DNA of 64,000 nt from Streptomyces aureus (GTDB lineage: Bacteria; Actinomycetota; Actinomycetes; Streptomycetales; Streptomycetaceae), in assembly GCF_000725495.1 (NCBI RefSeq), contig NZ_JNZD01000005.1:124001-188000 (forward strand), in the 5' to 3' direction. Numbering within the stretch: the first letter of the stretch is position 1; every line of letters starts with the position of its first letter. Both the position numbers and the translations under genes were made by a program. The notes below the pieces were generated by a model. The model was not told the DNA's origin and did not search any database. It was given only the letters and a program-made list of their open reading frames with translations. This document shows, one piece after another, positions 1-7,718 of the stretch.

Positions 1-178
1 GTGCGTAGATCGGCTCGCCCTCCAGCTCGCGGTACGTCTCGATCGGGTCGCCTTTTATGATCAGCGCCCGCGCGCATTCCTCGCACCAGTACTGGTAGTC
101 GTGGTTGACCGGCTCCATGTCGCGGACGATCGGCGTACCACTGCCGCACCAATCGCATTTCCGCCTGTGTGCACCCAT
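1..178 (-). CDS. Small Cys-rich zinc-ribbon-like protein, 3' end outside the window
   Basis: The frame starts at ATG 176-178 and is still open at the window edge after 59 residues, so the protein is partial. Near the start it has a C-x2-C pair (KCDWCGS) and about 25 residues later a second C-x2-C pair (WCEECA), the usual four-cysteine zinc-knuckle layout. It begins three bases after the stop of the next small zinc-ribbon gene, with GGAGC before the start, so the two are very probably co-translated. I do not recognise the family. Zinc binding is inferred from cysteine spacing only; no catalytic motif is visible. Confidence 0.6.
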   Translation of the reverse strand, partial: MGAHRRKCDWCGSGTPIVRDMEPVNHDYQYWCEECARALIIKGDPIETYRELEGEPIYA

Positions 179-181
179 CAA

Positions 182-355
182 TCAGCTCCAGCTGTGGCCG
201 CAGGCCGTGCACACGTAGGAGATTCCTCCGTTGTCACCGAGAACCTGGGCAACGTGGACCGATCCGCAGGAAGGGCAGTCGAGGAGGGTGGCTTTCTCAC
301 GGTTCAGTGCCACTTCGAGGAGATCGTCGACCTCCTCGAGGATGCTGGCAGGCAT
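182..355 (-). CDS. 57-residue zinc-ribbon protein
   Basis: This complete micro-protein has an amphipathic N-terminal half (residues 1-25, rich in Leu, Glu and Asp) followed by a zinc ribbon with CPSCGS at residues 27-32 and CTACGHSW at 49-56. The C-x2-C/C-x2-C spacing resembles TFIIS- or RpoM-type ribbons. The start is supported by a strong GGGAGGGAG ribosome-binding site seven bases upstream. Its stop lies three bases before the next cysteine-rich gene, so the pair forms a small operon. A nucleic-acid-binding or protein-docking role is inferred from the fold class; the true function is unknown. Confidence 0.65.
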   Translation of the reverse strand: MPASILEEVDDLLEVALNREKATLLDCPSCGSVHVAQVLGDNGGISYVCTACGHSWS

Positions 356-695
356 CGCTACTCCCTCCCGTCGGGCCGCGCCCCCTTCCGGCCGTTTGAT
401 TCTGCCACGGCCGGAGCAATACGGTCAGCGACGCCTGCGTACCAGTCCGGACACGGGCACCCGGCGCGGCCGTACGGGGCGGCGCATACGAGCACGCCGG
501 GAGCGCGTCCGCAGAGGTATACGCCCCAGGGACCCCAACCGACTCAAGCGATTCCGGAAGAGTGTGCCGAAGGCCACGGTGCCCGGGGGTCCGGGGCGCT
601 CGCCCGGCCCCTGACGGTCCGGCGGCCGGAGCGGACCGGCGCTTCCGGGGCGAAGGACCCCGGTGCCTCCGGGGCGAAGGACTCGGGAAACGAAG
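356..695. other. Intergenic stretch without a convincing gene
   Basis: No frame here has a ribosome-binding site plus a recognisable protein. The only structure seen is a 24-base direct repeat: TCCGGGGCGAAGGAC occurs at 644-658 and again at 668-682. The stretch is upstream of the zinc-ribbon genes, so it should hold their promoter. Confidence 0.5.
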
Positions 696-726
696 AAGCG
701 GACCACCCTGATCGGGTGGCCCGCTT
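696..726 (-). terminator. Hairpin downstream of the tRNA-Ala fragment
   Basis: AAGCGG-A-CCACCC pairs with GGGTGG-C-CCGCTT around a five-base loop. It lies 10 bases past the tRNA 3' end in the direction of tRNA transcription, so it looks like the original tRNA terminator kept with the fragment. Confidence 0.6.
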
Positions 727-736
727 TCAACGACTG

Positions 737-782
737 TGGAGCTAAGGAGAATTGAACTCCTGACCTCCTGCATGCCATGCAG
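737..782 (-). pseudogene. 3' half of a tRNA-Ala(GGC): truncated tRNA or attachment-site remnant
   Basis: Read on the minus strand, the sequence carries an anticodon loop with GGC, the right half of the anticodon stem (GCAGG), a variable loop, a complete T arm (AGGAG-TTCAATT-CTCCT), the 3' acceptor strand TAGCTCC and discriminator A. Upstream of the anticodon stem there is no D arm and no GGGGCTA-like 5' acceptor strand, so this is not a whole tRNA. Actinobacterial integrative elements commonly leave such 3' fragments as attachment sites. No intact tRNA-Ala occurs in this window, so the partner site, if any, is outside. Confidence 0.7.
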
Positions 783-837
783 TGAAATCCGGTCCCGCCG
801 GGGCCGCGCGAGGGGATGAAGAGCGGCCCGGCGCGCC

Positions 838-1524
838 TCAGTCGTCGTCGCCGAGGACCGGCTCCGGCAGCGTGCCGGCGTTGTGCTCGAGCAGCCGCCA
901 GCCGCGGACGCCCTCGCCGAGGACGGACCAGCAGCAGTTCGACAGACCGCCGAGGCTCTCCCAGTCCTGCGACTCCAGGCCGAGCAGACGGCCGATCGTG
1001 GTGCGGATCGTGCCTCCGTGGCTGACGACGACGAGGGTGCCGTCGTCGGGCAGCTTGTCCGCGTGCCGCAGCACCACGGGGGCGGCGCGGTCGGCGACCT
1101 CGGTCTCCAGTTCGCCCCCGCCGCGCCGCACCGGCTCGCCGCGCTTCCACGCGGCGTACTGCTCGCCGTGGCGGGCGATGATCTCCTCGTGCGTCAGCCC
1201 CTGCCAGACGCCCGCGTAGGTCTCGCGCAGGCCCTCGTCGTGGGTGACGTCCAAGCCGGTGAGGACGGCCAGCTCGGCGGCCGTGGCCGCGGCGCGCTGG
1301 AGGTCCGAGGCGACGATGGCGTCGGGCTTCAGCGAGGCGAGCAGCCGGGCGGCGCGCCGGGCCTGCCCGATGCCCGTCTCGGTCAGCTCGACGTCGGTCG
1401 AGCCCTGGAACCGGCGGTCCACGTTCCAGGAGGTCTGGCCGTGCCGCCACAGGATGATGCGGCGGCCCCGGCCGGGCTTCCCGTCGGAGGCCGGGCCCGC
1501 GGCCCCGCGGGCCTCGGCGCTCAC
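838..1524 (-). CDS. Histidine phosphatase (phosphoglycerate mutase family)
   Basis: This 228-residue cytosolic enzyme has the phosphatase signature LWRHGQTSWN near residue 26, whose His is the phospho-acceptor, and the second active-site histidine in VVSHGGT near residue 160. The length is that of cofactor-dependent PGM-like phosphatases. The GTG start overlaps the rsfS stop by four bases (GTGA), so translation is coupled to rsfS. The substrate cannot be told from sequence; glycolytic mutase activity is unlikely to be its main job because many such paralogues are broad phosphatases. Confidence 0.9.
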   Translation of the reverse strand: MSAEARGAAGPASDGKPGRGRRIILWRHGQTSWNVDRRFQGSTDVELTETGIGQARRAARLLASLKPDAIVASDLQRAAATAAELAVLTGLDVTHDEGLRETYAGVWQGLTHEEIIARHGEQYAAWKRGEPVRRGGGELETEVADRAAPVVLRHADKLPDDGTLVVVSHGGTIRTTIGRLLGLESQDWESLGGLSNCCWSVLGEGVRGWRLLEHNAGTLPEPVLGDDD

Positions 1525-1964
1525 CGGAGTTCCCCCAGGCCGGCGGAGTCCTCCTCGGCCTGGAACTTCGCGTGCTCGGCGGCCTTGCCCCGGGTCGCCT
1601 TGGCCTCTTCGGGCAGGTCGAGCTCCGGGCAGTCCTTCCACAGCCGCTCGAGGGCGTAGAAGACGCGCTCCTCGCTGTGCTGGACGTGCACGACGATGTC
1701 GACGTAGTCGAGCAGCACCCAGCGGGCCTCGCGGTCGCCCTCGCGGCGCACCGGCTTGGCGCCGAGTTCCTTGCTCAGGCGCTCCTCGATCTCGTCGACG
1801 ATCGACTTGACCTGGCGGTCGTTCGGCGCGGAGGCCAGCAGAAAGGCGTCGGTGATGGAGAGCACATCACTGACGTCGTAGGCGATGATGTCGTGCGCGA
1901 GCTTGTCTGCGGCCGCCTGTGCGGCGGTGTTGATGAGCTCGATGGAGCGGTCCGTGGCGGTCAC
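1521..1964 (-). CDS. rsfS: Ribosome silencing factor RsfS
   Basis: The 147-residue protein belongs to the RsfS/Iojap (DUF143) family. In this family the protein binds ribosomal protein uL14 and blocks subunit joining when nutrients are low. Family hallmarks seen are DKLAHDIIAYDVSDV near the start, SAPNDRQVKSIVDEIEE in the middle and WVLLDYVDIVVHV near residue 85. I chose GTG 1962-1964 because conservation begins at VTATDRS; longer upstream starts add only low-complexity Arg. It lies between the LCP-like gene and the phosphatase, and nadD-LCP-rsfS-phosphatase run in one direction. Confidence 0.93.
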   Translation of the reverse strand: MTATDRSIELINTAAQAAADKLAHDIIAYDVSDVLSITDAFLLASAPNDRQVKSIVDEIEERLSKELGAKPVRREGDREARWVLLDYVDIVVHVQHSEERVFYALERLWKDCPELDLPEEAKATRGKAAEHAKFQAEEDSAGLGELR

Positions 1965-2090
1965 TGCGCGGCTTTCCGTCGGCGGTCGGTTACCCCTCAA
2001 GGGTCTCACGGACCGCCGACGACACCCCACGCGTTTCTCCGGCCACGCCCCGGGGCCGAGCCCCGGGGCGTGCCGCCGGTCACTCGTGGG

Positions 2091-3968
2091 TCACCCCGTC
2101 TTGGTGCTGGTGATCTTGTAGTCCTGGCCGAGGACGACGGACACGTCCGCGTTGCCCGAGGCCTTGCCCTTCGTGACGCTGCCGGTCGGCAGCCCCAGGG
2201 TCTTGGCGACCTCGACGGCGTCCGCCTTCCTGGCGGCGTCGGCGTACGTGATCCTGGACACGCTCCGGGCGGCCGAGGTGCCGGAGTCCAGGAACGTGTA
2301 GCCGCCGTTGACGAGGACGACACGGGCCTGGCTCGTGGCCGCCTTGACGCCGGTGGCGTTCTCGATGCCGACGCGGACCGCGGACCCGGCGTCGGGGCTC
2401 TTGGCCGTACCGCCGAGAACGTCCTTGATCACACCGCTGGAGGCGGTCGTGCTCAGGGTGCCGTCCTGCTGCACGGGCAGCATCGCGGTCTTGTAGTCGC
2501 CGCCCTTCGCGAGGTCGGCCAGTTTGGCGAGGAAGGCGCCGAGGTCCTGGTCGGTCAGGGACGGGTCGAGGATCTGGGCGAGGGTCTGCACGGTGGTGGT
2601 CGCGGCCTGCTTGTCCGAGGACAGCTTGCGCATCACGCCCTGCATGACCTGCCCGAACCGCTCGAGCTGCGCGTTCTGGGCCTCGCCGGGCGCGCGGTAG
2701 GTGGCGTAGGCGACGGCCATCTTGCCGCTGAGGGTCTGGTCCTCGCCCTTCTTGACGAGCGGGTCCCCGCCCTTCTTCTTGTCGGCGGGGTCGGGCACCG
2801 CGGCGTTGGTGGTGACCTCGATGTTGCCGACGAGCTCGACGAGGTTGTCCAGATAGGGGGTGTCGAGCCGCCAGGTGCCCTGGATGCTGGTGCCCAGGAC
2901 GGTGTCGAGCGCGTCCCGGGTGCCGGAGGAGCCGTCGTCGTCGACGGACTTGGCGAGGGTGGTCGTCGAGCCGTCGTCGTCCGTCAGGGCGAGGGCGTTG
3001 GGCAGCAGGACGGTGGTGCCCTGCTTGGTGGTGGTGTTGTCCACGAGCAGGGCCGTGGAGGTGCCGCCGCCCTTGGTGTTGTGCAGATGGACGACGATCA
3101 CGTCGCGCTTCTGCGCGGCGACGGGCGTCGAGGCCCCCGGCTTGGCGTCGGAGGTGCCGCCGGGCAGCTTGCCCGCGTACCAGAGGTAGCCGGCGCCGCC
3201 GACGAGGGCCAGGGCGAGGACCACGACCAGGGCGACGACCCGGCTGCGGGCGCGGCGCTTGGCCTCCTCGCGGCGCTCCGTGCGGTTCTCGGTGAACTTG
3301 AGCCAGTCGATGACGTCCTCGGACTCGGCTTCCTGCTCCTCGACGAAGGCGAACTGCTCGGTGCGGTAGTCCCGGTCGGCCTCCGGGGCGTCGTCCTGCG
3401 CCGGCCGGGCCTGCTGCGGGATGCGGGCGGCCTGCTCGGCGACCCGGGGCTGCCGCCCGGTGCTCGTGGCCCCCGCGGGCTCGCCCTCGCTCGCGTAGCC
3501 GCCGTCGTACGGTGCCTGCGCGGTCCCGGTCCCACCGGCCCCGGGCGCACCCGTGCCGAACGGGTCGAAGGGGTCGTAGGAGGGGACGGCCCGCTGTTGA
3601 CCGGTGTCGTAGGAGGGGACGGCCCGCTGTTGACCGGTGTCGTAGGGGGAGACGGCCCGCTGCTGACCGGTGTCGTAGGACTGCGCGGCCCCCCGGCGGC
3701 CGGTGTCATAGGGGGACACCGTCTCGTGCTGCCCCGTGTCGTAGGGCGGCATCTGCTGCTGCCGGCCCGTGTCGTAGGGCCGGACGGGTTCCTGACGTCC
3801 CGTCGCGTAGGGGTCGTAGCCGTAGCCCTGCTGTTGGCCGGCGTCGTAGCCGTCGTACCCCTGGCCGGGCTGCTGCGGGATCGGCCGGTACACAGGCTGC
3901 CCGTACTCGTCGTAGCCGACGATCTCGTACTGCTCGCCGCCCGCGTATCCGTCGTATCGGTCGTTCAC
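2091..3968 (-). CDS. Membrane protein with degenerate LCP domain and LytR_C domain
   Basis: About 625 residues. Residues 1-235 form a cytoplasmic Tyr/Gln/Gly-rich tail holding an array of 11-residue SYDTGQQRAVP-like repeats. One transmembrane helix lies near residues 240-262. Outside the membrane follow an LCP-like region (near 280-480) and a LytR_C domain (near 530-620). LCP enzymes attach wall polymers to peptidoglycan, but here the usual N-terminal Arg-x-Asp-Thr motif is missing and only part of the Arg cluster (YATYRAPGE, LERFGQ) remains, so a catalytic role is doubtful. Start GTG 3966-3968 has GAGAGGGG upstream; a GTG at 3989 overlapping the nadD stop is the alternative. I recall the S. 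coelicolor counterpart (SCO2578) being linked to spore-wall synthesis. Confidence 0.82.
   Translation of the reverse strand: MNDRYDGYAGGEQYEIVGYDEYGQPVYRPIPQQPGQGYDGYDAGQQQGYGYDPYATGRQEPVRPYDTGRQQQMPPYDTGQHETVSPYDTGRRGAAQSYDTGQQRAVSPYDTGQQRAVPSYDTGQQRAVPSYDPFDPFGTGAPGAGGTGTAQAPYDGGYASEGEPAGATSTGRQPRVAEQAARIPQQARPAQDDAPEADRDYRTEQFAFVEEQEAESEDVIDWLKFTENRTERREEAKRRARSRVVALVVVLALALVGGAGYLWYAGKLPGGTSDAKPGASTPVAAQKRDVIVVHLHNTKGGGTSTALLVDNTTTKQGTTVLLPNALALTDDDGSTTTLAKSVDDDGSSGTRDALDTVLGTSIQGTWRLDTPYLDNLVELVGNIEVTTNAAVPDPADKKKGGDPLVKKGEDQTLSGKMAVAYATYRAPGEAQNAQLERFGQVMQGVMRKLSSDKQAATTTVQTLAQILDPSLTDQDLGAFLAKLADLAKGGDYKTAMLPVQQDGTLSTTASSGVIKDVLGGTAKSPDAGSAVRVGIENATGVKAATSQARVVLVNGGYTFLDSGTSAARSVSRITYADAARKADAVEVAKTLGLPTGSVTKGKASGNADVSVVLGQDYKITSTKTG
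3573..3803 (-). repeat. 33-bp tandem repeats inside the LCP-like gene
   Basis: GTCGTAG or a one-base variant recurs at exact 33-base steps (3573, 3606, 3639, 3672, 3705, 3738, 3771), giving about seven in-frame copies that encode 11-residue units ending in YDTG. Copies at the 3' end of the array are nearly identical and those toward the gene start have diverged, suggesting recent expansion at one edge. Confidence 0.9.
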
Positions 3969-3985
3969 CGGGTGCCCCTCTCGGC

Positions 3986-4702
3986 TCACTGGCCGCGGTA
4001 CAGCTCACGCTTGTCGATGTAGCGCACCACACCGTCCGGCACCAGGTACCAGACGGGGTCGCCCTTGGCGACTCTCGCACGGCAGTCTGTGGACGAGATG
4101 GCGAGCGCGGGAACCTCGACCAGCGAGACACCGCCCTCCGGGAGCCCCGGGTCGGTCAGGGTGTGACCGGGCCGGGTGACCCCGATGAAATGCGCAAGGG
4201 AGAACAGCTCTTCCGTGTAGCGCCAGGTGAGGATCTGGCCGAGCGCGTCCGCGCCGGTGATGAAGAAGAGGTCCGCGTCGGGGTTGAGCGCGCGCAGGTC
4301 GCGCAGCGTGTCCGTCGTGTAGGTCGGGCCGCCGCGGTCGATGTCGATCCGGCTCACCGAGAACTGGGGGTTCTCGGCGGTCGCGATGACGGTCATCAGA
4401 TAGCGGTCCTCGGCCGGGGTGACCGCCCGGTCGGTCTTCTGCCAGGGCTGCCCGGTCGGCACGAACACCACCTCGTCGAGGTGGAACTGCGCGGCGACCT
4501 CGCTGGCCGCGACCAGGTGTCCGTGGTGGATCGGGTCGAAGGTTCCGCCCATGACGCCGAGCCGGCGCTTGCCCGGGTTCGAGGGGCCGCCGCCGGGGCC
4601 GGTCGACGGGCGTCTGCGCGCACCGCCGGCCGCCGCGCCCGCGCCGCCCGTGGCGTCGCCGGCGGCGCTGGTGCCCGTGTCGTTCGCCGGACCGGTAGGC
4701 AT
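3986..4702 (-). CDS. nadD: Nicotinate-mononucleotide adenylyltransferase NadD
   Basis: The protein (238 residues) transfers AMP from ATP to nicotinate mononucleotide in NAD synthesis. The nucleotidyltransferase motif [12 protein letters not shown] is present near residue 52, and the second ATP-binding motif appears late as [10 protein letters not shown]. Residues 1-45 are a low-complexity Gly/Ala tail, longer than usual for NadD. ATG at 4700-4702 is preferred because GGGAGAG lies just upstream; ATG 4717 is an alternative. It precedes the LCP-like gene by 17 bases, consistent with one operon with rsfS. Confidence 0.95.
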   Translation of the reverse strand: MPTGPANDTGTSAAGDATGGAGAAAGGARRRPSTGPGGGPSNPGKRRLGVMGGTFDPIHHGHLVAASEVAAQFHLDEVVFVPTGQPWQKTDRAVTPAEDRYLMTVIATAENPQFSVSRIDIDRGGPTYTTDTLRDLRALNPDADLFFITGADALGQILTWRYTEELFSLAHFIGVTRPGHTLTDPGLPEGGVSLVEVPALAISSTDCRARVAKGDPVWYLVPDGVVRYIDKRELYRGQ

Positions 4703-4785
4703 GTCCTGCTCTCCCATGCGTGCAGACCCTACCGGCCCGGCCGAGGGGCTTCGGCCGAGAGGGGCCCCGAGCGGGCCCTCGGGGC

Positions 4786-4947
4786 TCAGCGGTCGCGGTT
4801 GAAGCGCGTGGTGATCCACAGCAGCAGGAGCAGGATGAACAGGGCCCCGCCGCCGGTCAGGTACGGGCTGAGGCTCTCGTGGTTGCCGCCGTTCTCGCCC
4901 TCGGCGACGACGGTGGCCAACTGTGCGGCAGTGTGCTGGAAGCTCAT
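4786..4947 (-). CDS. 53-residue single-helix membrane protein
   Basis: A polar 30-residue N-terminus is followed by one hydrophobic helix ([18 protein letters not shown]) and a short basic tail, suggesting an N-out/C-in micro-protein of the cytoplasmic membrane. The start ATG 4945-4947 begins the polar segment. It sits between nadD and a second one-helix protein on the same strand; both are short and C-terminally basic. I recall equivalents at this position in other Streptomyces, but no function is known to me. Confidence 0.7.
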   Translation of the reverse strand: MSFQHTAAQLATVVAEGENGGNHESLSPYLTGGGALFILLLLLWITTRFNRDR

Positions 4948-5089
4948 CTCGGCAGGACCTATCCAGTGTGTGCGGGATAAAGATGTCGGCCCATCGTATG
5001 CGGGCGCCCACGCAGCGAACACGGCGACTCCGCCGTTGGGGACACGGTCGCGGGGCCGCCCTGCCGGTCCTCCCGCTCGGTCGTACCGC

Positions 5090-5248
5090 TCAGTCGTCGC
5101 GCTTGTAGCCGCGCAGCAGGAACCAGGCGGTCAGGGCCACGCCGACGACCATGACGATCAGCACGACGCGGAGCAGATTGCCCGGGCCCTGCTTGTCCGC
5201 CGCCGCTGCGGCCTCCGTGAGCCATGCGGCCGCGGGGATGTGCTCCAT
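5090..5248 (-). CDS. 52-residue single-helix membrane protein
   Basis: The protein has an Ala-rich N-terminus, one membrane helix (LLRVVLIVMVVGVALTAWFL) and a C-terminal RGYKRDD tail. ATG 5246-5248 has AAGGAG upstream at good spacing. It is divergent from the M48 peptidase gene, with about 100 bases shared as promoter region. Its layout matches the preceding micro-protein (short extracytoplasmic part, one helix, charged tail), though the sequences are not clearly related. Function unknown. Confidence 0.7.
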   Translation of the reverse strand: MEHIPAAAWLTEAAAAADKQGPGNLLRVVLIVMVVGVALTAWFLLRGYKRDD

Positions 5249-5351
5249 GTCGTACGACTCCTTCTCTGTACTGCCCGTCAACGGTATCTCCGCCTAGGCT
5301 GGGCACTGCCTTGGGGGCACATAAGGCACTCAGACGCACATGGGGGAACAC

Positions 5352-6494
5352 ATGTCCGACGGCGACCACGAGCGGAACGGGCACGAGAAGGTGCCCAGCA
5401 GGCAGCGCAGGCGCTTCCCGGGGATCTCCTCGCGGGCCTACGAACACCCGGCGGACCGCTCGGCCCTGGTGGCGCTGCGCAAGCTCAGCGGCTTCGACAC
5501 CGTCTTCAAGGCGCTGAGCGGTCTGCTGCCCGAGCGCAGCCTGCGGCTGCTCTTCCTGTCCGATTCGGTGCGCGTCTCGGACGCCCAGTTCGCGCACCTC
5601 AACGACATGCTGCGGGACGCCTGTTACATCCTGGACCTGGAGAAGGTCCCGCCGATGTACGTGAACCAGGACCCGCAGCCGAACGCGATGTGCATCGGTC
5701 TGGACGATCCGATCATCGTGGTGACGACCGGGCTCGTCGAGCTGCTCGACGAGGAGGAGATGCGGTCGGTCATCGGCCACGAGGTCGGTCACGCGCTGTC
5801 CGGTCACGCCGTCTACCGCACGATCCTGCTGTTCCTCACCAACCTCGCCGTCCGGGTCGCCTGGATCCCGCTGGGGAACCTCGCGATCATGGCGATCGTG
5901 ACCGCGCTGCGCGAGTGGTTCCGCAAGTCGGAGCTGTCCGCCGACCGGGCCGGGCTGCTGGCCGGCCAGGATCTGCAGGCCTCGATGCGCGCCCTGATGA
6001 AGATCGCGGGCGGCAACCATCTGCACGAGATGAACGTGGACGCGTTCCTGGAGCAGGCCGAGGAGTACGAGGCGGCGGGCGACCTGCGGGACTCGGTGCT
6101 CAAGATCCTGAACGTGCTGCCGCGCACGCACCCCTTCACCGCGGTCCGCGCGGCGGAGCTGAAGAAGTGGGCCGAGTCCCGCGACCACCAGCGGATCATG
6201 GACGGCCACTACCCGCGGCGCGAGGCGGACAAGGACACCTCGGTGTCCGACTCCTTCCGCCAGTCGGCGGCCAGTTACGCCGGGGACGTGAAGAACTCCA
6301 AGGACCCGCTGATGAAGCTGGTCAGCGACATCGCGGGCGGCGCGGGGGACCTCGGGGGCCGGGTACGGCGCGGCTTCGGGGGCTTCACGGGCGGTGCGCC
6401 CAAGGACGGCGGCGCGGGCGCCGACTCCTCAGGTGCCGGCCGGGCGCCGCGCGAGGACCGCTCCGAGGACGAGGACGCCGACGGCCGCGACTGA
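5352..6494 (+). CDS. M48-family zinc metallopeptidase
   Basis: About 380 residues. The zinc-binding HEVGH motif is at residues 143-147 and a probable third ligand is Glu194 in ELSADRAG, the standard gluzincin layout. Hydrophobic segments between them (about 152-184) could be membrane-embedded, as in HtpX-type proteases that remove damaged membrane proteins. The C-terminal 80 residues are Gly/Asp-rich and disordered. I chose ATG 5352; ATG 5340 lies 12 bases upstream in frame. It is convergent with the membrane-protein gene that follows. Confidence 0.88.
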   Translation: MSDGDHERNGHEKVPSRQRRRFPGISSRAYEHPADRSALVALRKLSGFDTVFKALSGLLPERSLRLLFLSDSVRVSDAQFAHLNDMLRDACYILDLEKVPPMYVNQDPQPNAMCIGLDDPIIVVTTGLVELLDEEEMRSVIGHEVGHALSGHAVYRTILLFLTNLAVRVAWIPLGNLAIMAIVTALREWFRKSELSADRAGLLAGQDLQASMRALMKIAGGNHLHEMNVDAFLEQAEEYEAAGDLRDSVLKILNVLPRTHPFTAVRAAELKKWAESRDHQRIMDGHYPRREADKDTSVSDSFRQSAASYAGDVKNSKDPLMKLVSDIAGGAGDLGGRVRRGFGGFTGGAPKDGGAGADSSGAGRAPREDRSEDEDADGRD

Positions 6495-6512
6495 CCGCCC
6501 CGGTCCGGGCGG
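6495..6512. terminator. Short hairpin between convergent genes
   Basis: CCGCCC and GGGCGG pair around a six-base loop immediately after the M48 stop and 16 bases before the stop of the converging gene. It could end both transcripts. Confidence 0.45.
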
Positions 6513-6527
6513 CCCGGCCGGTGCGTC

Positions 6528-7595
6528 CTACACCGCCGGCTGCGCGTTCCTGGCCAGCGTGCCGCACACGGCGGTGACGCTGCCGGTGGCGTACGGGTCG
6601 GTGCCGGCCGGGCCGCCCGGACCGGCCTTCTCGCCCGCGAGCAGCGGCCGCAGCCGGCTCGCCGAGTCGTCGGAGCACGCGAGCGGGCCGGCCTGGACGG
6701 CGGAGACGGCCAGTTCGGCCTGGTGCATGCGCAGGTCGTCGCGGTCGAAGCGGAAGGTCAGCTCGCGCCGGACGGTGAACAGGGAGGCCTTGGCCCCGGC
6801 GGCCGCACCGGCCGGCTTCAGGGCGTAGACGAAGGTGTGGTCGGAGAGGACCTCCAGGGTGTTCGCGTCGGTCTCGACGGCCTGGAGGGTGCCCTGCACC
6901 CGGATCCGGTTGTCGGCGAGCTGCGTCCGGGTGGCGTCGAAGCGGGTCAGCCAGCCGGTCGGGGCGTGCCGCCCGTCGGCGGCCGGGTGGTCGAAGCTCC
7001 GGTCGAACTGGTCCAGTTGCCGCGGGTCGAGCAGGATCCGCACGGGCCGGGTGGCGCCGCCGGTCAGGACGCTCGGATCGAGGGAGGACTCGACGAGGTA
7101 GGTCCTGGCGGTGGTCAGGGCCACGCCGACCTGGCTGTCGGAGAAGTGCGCGGTGCGCCGGACGGCGGGCAGGGTGATGCCGTCGGCGCCGGTGCGGAAC
7201 CCGGCGGCGGGGCTGGCGGTGAACAGCCGTTCGGTGGCGGCGGAGCCGGGGACGGCGGACTGCGGGGCGAGCGGGATCACGGTCATGCGCAGCGGTTCGG
7301 CCGCTCGGGTGGCCTGGGTCGGGTACGGGTGGCGTACGCCCATGTAGATCGCGGTGCCGAAGGCCATGGCTATCAGCAGGACGAGGATCAGCGCCTGCCG
7401 GGACAGTCCGCGCTGCAGGGGCGGGCGGCGGCGTACGGCCGGGCTGTGGTCGGCCATGCGTTCCTGGGCGGAGAACTCCTGGAGCCGGGCAGCCCGGACG
7501 AACGACTCGTCGAAGACGACGGATCGGTACTCGTCCTCGCCACCACCAGGAGCACCCTCGGGCGCCCCCTCAGGTGGGTCTCCAGGCCCGCCCAT
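6528..7595 (-). CDS. Membrane-anchored extracytoplasmic protein with SVVFDExFV motif
   Basis: This 355-residue protein has a short cytoplasmic tail, one transmembrane helix at about 67-87 and a large exported domain of roughly 265 residues. The cytoplasmic tail holds the motif SVVFDESFVRAA followed by QER (residues 25-46), shared with the upstream neighbour. The outer domain has no enzyme motif I recognise. It has two cysteines near the end that could form a disulphide. The start ATG has no spaced Shine-Dalgarno, but TACTCT lies six bases before it. I recall the S. coelicolor counterpart as SCO2583, function unproven. Confidence 0.8.
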   Translation of the reverse strand: MGGPGDPPEGAPEGAPGGGEDEYRSVVFDESFVRAARLQEFSAQERMADHSPAVRRRPPLQRGLSRQALILVLLIAMAFGTAIYMGVRHPYPTQATRAAEPLRMTVIPLAPQSAVPGSAATERLFTASPAAGFRTGADGITLPAVRRTAHFSDSQVGVALTTARTYLVESSLDPSVLTGGATRPVRILLDPRQLDQFDRSFDHPAADGRHAPTGWLTRFDATRTQLADNRIRVQGTLQAVETDANTLEVLSDHTFVYALKPAGAAAGAKASLFTVRRELTFRFDRDDLRMHQAELAVSAVQAGPLACSDDSASRLRPLLAGEKAGPGGPAGTDPYATGSVTAVCGTLARNAQPAV

Positions 7596-7601
7596 ACCTT
7601 C

Positions 7602-7607
7602 AGAGTA
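7602..7607 (-). promoter_or_regulatory. Candidate -10 box (TACTCT) of a leaderless transcript
   Basis: TACTCT ends exactly six bases before the ATG at 7595. Transcription would then begin at or next to the start codon. The same spacing recurs before the next two genes upstream on this strand. Confidence 0.5.
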
Positions 7608-7718
7608 GGTCTCCGGGGGCTCCGGTAAACGCTGTGGTGCACGACAAGTTCTGACAGGTTCCCACCAGGACGGTCACGCTGGGTGACGACCCTCGGCGGG
7701 CCCGCGCGGCGACCGGTC

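Noticed and set aside
737..830. An intact tRNA-Ala gene
   Set aside because: No D arm and no 5' acceptor strand can be drawn upstream of the anticodon stem.
3512..6577. A 1021-codon plus-strand frame over nadD and the LCP-like gene
   Set aside because: It crosses several well-supported genes on the other strand and in other frames and has no recognisable domain.
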